The translations under genes and the position numbers were made by a program. The notes beneath the pieces are model-generated. The model did not search any database and was not told the origin of the DNA. It saw only the letters and a list, made by a program, of their open reading frames with translations. A DNA stretch of 64,000 bases from Gammaproteobacteria bacterium (GTDB taxonomy: Bacteria; Pseudomonadota; Gammaproteobacteria; Pseudomonadales; Pseudohongiellaceae): contig JAQWZF010000001.1 in the NCBI GenBank assembly GCA_029253585.1, forward strand, positions 47,248 to 111,247. The letters run 5' to 3'. Shown in pieces: positions 59,697 through 64,000 of this stretch. How positions within the stretch are numbered: the stretch's first letter is position 1; each line of letters begins with the position of its first letter.

Positions 59697-60251
59697 GTGC
59701 AAAATACGCTCAAAATAAAATCTCTATTCTGTTTTGTTGATGATCATGAGCTAGTTCGCGAGGGTATAGCTCGTTTGCTCGACGATACGCCTGATATGGT
59801 CGTGCTTGGGTAGCTAAGCAGCGGTGAGGAAATCTTAGAATATATCTCACAATAGGGCTCTGATACACTGAATTCAGACAATAAAAATCATTCTTGAAGC
59901 GGTCAGATGCCCGATATAATCTTATTGGATGCGCGTATGCCAGGGCTTGGCGGTATCGAGGCGACGAGAGATATCCTGAAGTTGTCGCCGGATCGCAAGA
60001 TCGTGGCTATGTCCAGCGTGGCTTCCGGTGTTATCCCTTCGCAGATGCTGACGAATGGCAAGAAGGTGAGCCAGATCTCGGCTTACCTAGTCCTCAGTCC
60101 TAAAACTGTCTATAGCTACCGCTATCGTATTTTCGAGAAGCTAGGCATTCGCAGCGACGTTGAGCTCACCATACTTGCAGTTAAGCATGGCCTGGCTGAC
60201 GATACCCGTGAGTATGACGAGCTGCCAAACCTCAGCCTAAGAGCTAGCTAA
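59697..60251 (+). pseudogene. gacA: broken gacA/uvrY response regulator gene
   Basis: GacA/UvrY is the response regulator of the Gac/Rsm pathway and normally lies directly before uvrC, as here. The frame opens at GTG 59697 behind gaagga and encodes the receiver start (SLFCFVDDHELVREGIARLL), but in-frame stops follow: TAG 59811, TAG 59853, TGA 59895. The frame then resumes: MPDIILLDARMPGLGGIEATRDIL, up to MLTNGKK, and jumps to KVSQISAYLVLSPKTVYSYRYRIFEKLG and LTILAVKHGL. Roughly 65 residues between receiver and DNA-binding helices (receiver C-terminus and linker) are missing. It cannot make a working protein. Confidence 0.9.
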
Positions 60252-60384
60252 TTCATTTAAATTCCCGGCATTATTAGTGTTTGCCCGCGTGGAATGAGTC
60301 TCGCAGTTGTGACTGCGGGCGGCATCGGCTAATCTCCACTCAATCTACCGCCAATGCAGCTGCCCACGCAGTAATAGCAGGATC

Positions 60385-62232
60385 ATGTCCGCAGACGTCA
60401 GCTCCCAATTCGATCATAAGCACTTCCTCTCGCATTTAAGCAGCCGCCCAGGCGTCTATCGTATGCTGAACGAGGCCGGTGAGGTGATTTATGTCGGCAA
60501 GGCCCGTAACCTGAAGAACAGGGTAGGCAGCTATTTCCGCGCCTCTGGCCTAACCAGCAAGACACTGGCCATGGTCAACAAGATCCGGAATATCGAGATC
60601 ACCGTGACTAATACCGAGACAGAGGCGTTGCTGCTAGAGCAGACGCTGATAAAGTCTCACAGGCCTAATTACAATATTCAGCTGCGTGATGATAAATCCT
60701 ACCCCTATATCTTGCTAACCAGCGTTGATAGTTACCCCAGGCTGGGTTTCTACCGCGGCAGCCGCAAGCGTTCCGGGCGCTTTTTCGGCCCCTATCCCAG
60801 CGCGAACGCAACCAGAGAAACTCTTCAGGTATTACAGAAGGTATTCAAGGTAAGGCAATGTCAGGATAGCTATTTTAATAATAGATCAAGGCCCTGTCTT
60901 CAGTATCAGATTGAACGTTGCACGGCGCCATGTGTTAAGGCCATCAGTCCCCAGGAGTATGCCAAAGACGTGCATTATTCGACTCTCTTCCTGCAGGGCA
61001 AGAGTGACGCGCTCACTAAGGAGCTAACGGCTAACATGGAGGCCGCTGCAGAGAAAGAGGATTTTGAGCGAGCAGCGGTGATAAGAGACCAAATACTGGG
61101 CCTGCGGCGCATGCTGGAGGATCAGGCAGTCGCCAACCAGGGCGATGATGCCGATATCGTGGCCGCCGAAATAATGCAGTCCTACGTCTGTGTCCATGTC
61201 ATCTATGTGCGAGCGGGTCGCATCATCGGTAGCAAGAACTTCTATCCGCGCTTCAAGTTGGCTAGCGATGTGGGTGAATTGCTATCGGCCTTCGTCTCAC
61301 AGTCCTATCTAGGCGATGAGAAGGCGGCGAGTATTCCCGCCGAGATCATCGTGCCCACCGTGCTGGAAGACGGAGAGGGGCTGCGTGAGGCTTTGGCCTA
61401 TGTGGCTGGGCGCAAGATAAGGCTTTCTATGCGAGTACGTGGGCATAGGGCCAAATGGCTACAGTTAGCCGTGACTAATGCCCGCGAGTCACTGCAGGCC
61501 TACGTGAGCAATAAACAAAATATATATAAGCGTTTTCAACAGTTACAAGACTCTCTCAAACTGGAATCTATGCCTAGCCGAATCGAGTGTTTCGATATTA
61601 GCCACACTTCGGGTGAGGGCACGGTTGGTTCCTGTGTCGTCTTCGATGAGACCGGCGCGGTGAAGAGCGATTATAGGCGTTTCAATATTAAGGGGATTAC
61701 CGCCGGGGACGATTACGCGGCCATGGAGCAGGTGCTAGACCGCCGTTTTACGAGGCTTGCTAAGGGGGAGGCGAAGATTCCAGATATCTTGCTTATCGAT
61801 GGTGGCAAGGGTCAGCTCACTCAGGTAAAGAAGGTTATGGAGAAGTTTCAGTTGCCCGAGATTCAACTGTTGGGCATCGCTAAGGGCATAAGCCGGCGTG
61901 CAGGGCAGGAGACGCTGTTCCTGGTGCATGATGATCGCTTTAAGGAAGTTGCCATTCCGACGGAGTCGGGTGCGCTCCATCTGCTGCAGCAGGTTAGGGA
62001 CGAGGCGCATCGCTTTGCCATTACTGGCCATAGGGCACGCCGCGCTAAGGCCCGCAAGCAGTCTGCGCTGGAGGAAATACCGGGGCTGGGACCGAAGCGC
62101 AGGCGCGAGCTATTGCGCTATTTTGGTGGTCAGCAAGAGGTGTATAAGGCGAGTGCATCGGAGATCGCAAAGGTTACTGGGATTAGTAAGAGATTGGCCG
62201 AAAACATATATGAATACTTACATAACAGTTGA
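60385..62232 (+). CDS. uvrC: excinuclease ABC subunit C
   Basis: UvrC makes both incisions in nucleotide excision repair. The 615-residue protein has the GIY-YIG domain (GVYRMLNEAGEVIYVGKARNLKNRVGSYF), a UVR motif (about 205-240: AAAEKEDFERAAVIRDQI), the RNase H-like nuclease region (IECFDISHTSGEGTVGSCVVF, LLIDGGKGQLTQV) and C-terminal helix-hairpin-helix repeats (EIPGLGPKRRRELLRYFGG). Its usual partner gacA upstream is broken, so its promoter must lie in or after the remnant. Confidence 0.97.
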   Translation: MSADVSSQFDHKHFLSHLSSRPGVYRMLNEAGEVIYVGKARNLKNRVGSYFRASGLTSKTLAMVNKIRNIEITVTNTETEALLLEQTLIKSHRPNYNIQLRDDKSYPYILLTSVDSYPRLGFYRGSRKRSGRFFGPYPSANATRETLQVLQKVFKVRQCQDSYFNNRSRPCLQYQIERCTAPCVKAISPQEYAKDVHYSTLFLQGKSDALTKELTANMEAAAEKEDFERAAVIRDQILGLRRMLEDQAVANQGDDADIVAAEIMQSYVCVHVIYVRAGRIIGSKNFYPRFKLASDVGELLSAFVSQSYLGDEKAASIPAEIIVPTVLEDGEGLREALAYVAGRKIRLSMRVRGHRAKWLQLAVTNARESLQAYVSNKQNIYKRFQQLQDSLKLESMPSRIECFDISHTSGEGTVGSCVVFDETGAVKSDYRRFNIKGITAGDDYAAMEQVLDRRFTRLAKGEAKIPDILLIDGGKGQLTQVKKVMEKFQLPEIQLLGIAKGISRRAGQETLFLVHDDRFKEVAIPTESGALHLLQQVRDEAHRFAITGHRARRAKARKQSALEEIPGLGPKRRRELLRYFGGQQEVYKASASEIAKVTGISKRLAENIYEYLHNS

Positions 62233-62372
62233 TCCCAGTAACTTGAAGATTCCCCGCAATTTAAGGATGTTAACTCTTATTTTCTTCACTTTCAGACTAC
62301 AAAGCTCTGTAAATAAACAATAAATATTTTGACTTTAGTGAGAGATGAAGGAATGAAGGGCAGTAAACTACT

Positions 62373-62921
62373 ATGAATTGGGCAAATATTGCTACGGTTA
62401 GTCGCGTCTTGCTAATTCCGGTTGTGATCTATTGTTATCACCTGGACACCCAGTTCAGCCATCTGCTAGCGGCTATTCTCTTCACCGTCGCGAGCCTGAC
62501 TGACTGGCTTGATGGTTATCTCGCGAGAAAGCTTGATCAGTCATCCGAATTTGGTGCGTTCCTGGATCCGGTAGCTGACAAGTTACTGGTGGCAGTCATG
62601 ATGATCATGCTGGTCTCGGTCTATCCACCACTGTTATTGGCTGCGGGCCTTATTATCGCTCGTGAGATGCTGGTATCTGCGCTGCGCGAATGGATGGCAA
62701 CAAAGGGCATGCGGGATAAGGTTGCTGTGGCATTTTCCGGAAAGCTCAAAACCACTGTTCAGATGCTGTCCATCATTACCCTGCTGTTAGCAAATCCTAC
62801 TCTACCCGAGTGGGTATTGATGCTCGGGTATGGCCTGATTTATCTGGCAGCAGTACTGAGTATAAGCTCAATGGCGCAGTATTTTCGGGCGGCATGGGGT
62901 GAACTGCAGTCAAAGTCATAA
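62373..62921 (+). CDS. pgsA: CDP-diacylglycerol-glycerol-3-phosphate 3-phosphatidyltransferase
   Basis: PgsA makes phosphatidylglycerol phosphate, the committed step to PG and cardiolipin. The 182-residue membrane enzyme has the CDP-alcohol phosphotransferase motif DWLDGYLARKLDQSSEFGAFLDPVADK with all conserved Asp, Gly and Arg residues, and four to five hydrophobic segments. It follows uvrC and precedes the tRNA cluster, as in Pseudomonas. Confidence 0.96.
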   Translation: MNWANIATVSRVLLIPVVIYCYHLDTQFSHLLAAILFTVASLTDWLDGYLARKLDQSSEFGAFLDPVADKLLVAVMMIMLVSVYPPLLLAAGLIIAREMLVSALREWMATKGMRDKVAVAFSGKLKTTVQMLSIITLLLANPTLPEWVLMLGYGLIYLAAVLSISSMAQYFRAAWGELQSKS

Positions 62922-62948
62922 GAATTGCCATATACAGGCGAGTTCAGC

Positions 62949-62976
62949 TTGACTTGGGGCACTTAGGCATTAGAAT
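62949..62976 (+). promoter_or_regulatory. promoter for tRNA-Gly
   Basis: TTGACT (62949-62954), a 16-bp spacer and TAGAAT (62971-62976) match the sigma70 consensus well, followed by a GC-rich discriminator (aagcgcc) typical of growth-rate-controlled tRNA promoters. The tRNA begins about 77 bp after the expected start site. Confidence 0.65.
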
Positions 62977-63059
62977 AAGCGCCTCTTTCGAGTAGCGGTC
63001 CCAGTAAGCGTATTTCCTAGCTTTGCAGGCCATACTCAAAAGTGTTTACACCTCAAAGC

Positions 63060-63135
<76 letters not shown>

Positions 63136-63686
63136 ATTTAGGCCACTTCTTAGTAAATATTTATGAAGTTATCTCTCTAAATATTATCGAGATGAATCTC
63201 TTATCTAAAGCAAATACTGCTAAAGGCCCAATAACCCTACAGTTCATTGTCAGCAGGTTGTAGCTGCACTTCCTTCAGTCAAGTCTGCTTAGGTCCTCGT
63301 TTCGAAGTCCTCTTCGCAGGCAAGTCGACGAGTCCATGCAATACCTGGCCCCAAGACAAGGGAGTAGTGCTAGCAGGAGCAATAGTTGAAAACCGGTGGC
63401 CCCTTTAGCGCCAATAACAATTTGGATGCGGAAGAAAACCCTATTACTGGCATAGACTTAGTAATTAAACCTAGAGTAAAAGGTTCAGCAGTTTCAGTGC
63501 GAGGCGGGCTAATTGAGGCCCAGCGGTGTGAGTAATTGAGTTTAGTTCAATTTCGAGTCTTTCCTCCCGCGTTGGGAGGCAAATCTAACTAACAATATTT
63601 TTTAGACTTTTTGCCAATCAACGCATGCCCAAAGCCCCGAGTTTTGGTATAGTGCGCGATCTTTCGCTAGGCATGAAATGAATAAA
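63136..63686 (+). other. intergenic region between tRNA-Gly and tRNA-Cys
   Basis: About 550 bp with no supported gene; the open frame that crosses tRNA-Gly into it is chance. Near its end, TATAGT (63648-63653) followed by GCGCG resembles a stringent -10 with discriminator for the tRNA-Cys/tRNA-Leu pair, although the -35 is poor. Confidence 0.4.
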
Positions 63687-63760
63687 GGCTGGATGGCAGA
63701 GTGGTCATGCAGCGGACTGCAACTCCGTTAACGCCGGTTCGATTCCGACTCCAGCCTCCA
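63687..63760 (+). tRNA. tRNA-Cys (GCA)
   Basis: A 74-nt tRNA with acceptor GGCTGGA paired to TCCAGCC, anticodon loop ACTGCAACT (anticodon GCA), T-arm GCCGGTTCGATTCCGAC and encoded CCA. Confidence 0.97.
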
Positions 63761-63800
63761 TTTCAATCCAATTCCTAGAAAGACCACCCCTCATCAATAT

Positions 63801-63887
63801 GCCCGGGTGGCGAAATTGGTAGACGCAAGGGACTTAAAATCCCTCGGTGGAAACACCGTGCCGGTTCGATTCCGGCTCCGGGCACCA
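63801..63887 (+). tRNA. tRNA-Leu (TAA)
   Basis: An 87-nt class II tRNA with acceptor GCCCGGG, anticodon TAA in GACTTAAAATC, a long variable arm (CGGTGGAAACACCG), T-arm CCGGTTCGATTCCGG and encoded CCA. It lies 40 bp after tRNA-Cys and is probably cotranscribed. Confidence 0.98.
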
Positions 63888-63893
63888 TCTAAT

Positions 63894-63914
63894 AGACTAT
63901 CTGTAAAATAGTCT
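63894..63914 (+). terminator. possible weak terminator after tRNA-Leu
   Basis: AGACTAT and ATAGTCT form a 7-bp AT-rich stem with a 7-base loop, followed by only TT. It starts 6 bp after the tRNA-Leu CCA end. The remaining bases to the window end show nothing recognisable. Confidence 0.35.
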
Positions 63915-64000
63915 TTGACTGCAATGCAAAGTTTCCTATTAAAACCTACCTGTGATCGATGAGCTTTCATAAGCCAAATTAAAAAATGATGACGGTGATA

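Overview
The window is chromosomal DNA from a gammaproteobacterium. Gene order closely follows Pseudomonas and related marine genera: leuCD-asd-fimV-truA-trpF-accD-folC-cvpA-purF; moxR/Bat beside a glutamate dehydrogenase tail; topA-lexA-nagZ; rne and lolCDE-comEC-exbBD-msbA-lpxK-kdsB-murB; and gacA-uvrC-pgsA-tRNA(Gly,Cys,Leu). Base composition is moderate throughout. There is no rRNA, prophage, IS element or CRISPR array.

Layout: 1-14154 (+) holds leucine, aspartate-family, tryptophan, fatty acid, folate and purine biosynthesis genes plus fimV, truA, a SPOR protein and cvpA. 14502-22010 (-) is a moxR-DUF58-DUF4381-batA-batB/C-batD cluster ending in a yciH-like gene. 22143-26539 holds a remnant of an NAD-glutamate dehydrogenase gene, pyrD, a glutaredoxin-like gene, a gene-poor stretch, tatD (-) and ilvE. 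26928-33760 holds topA, lexA (-) with its SOS box, a small conserved gene (-), nagZ, an MscS channel and a phosphoribosyltransferase. 33762-41128 (-) is an mnmH-addB-addA-like operon. 41281-43768 holds a DUF1285 gene and etfBA, followed by six 11-bp tandem repeats and a bidirectional terminator shared with rne (-). About 1 kb without supported genes separates rne from a small serine recombinase. The lipoprotein-export and envelope genes follow, lolC/lolD/lolE to murB, with a gutted comEC inside. The window ends with a broken gacA, uvrC, pgsA and three tRNA genes.

Most of the window is housekeeping. The most interesting signal is decay at conserved positions. Three genes usually found at these loci survive only as fragments: gdhB (C-terminal tail), comEC (middle deleted, frame changed) and gacA (three in-frame stops plus an internal deletion). 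leuB is also missing from its usual place. Their neighbours look intact. This suggests a lineage that has lost the GacA regulator, ComEC-dependent DNA uptake and the large NAD-GDH, though copies elsewhere in the genome cannot be excluded. I did not find a clear new multi-gene system. The least explained items are the recombinase with its repeat-bearing upstream region, the 11-bp repeat array, and the coupling of a tRNA-modification gene to a DNA-repair nuclease pair.
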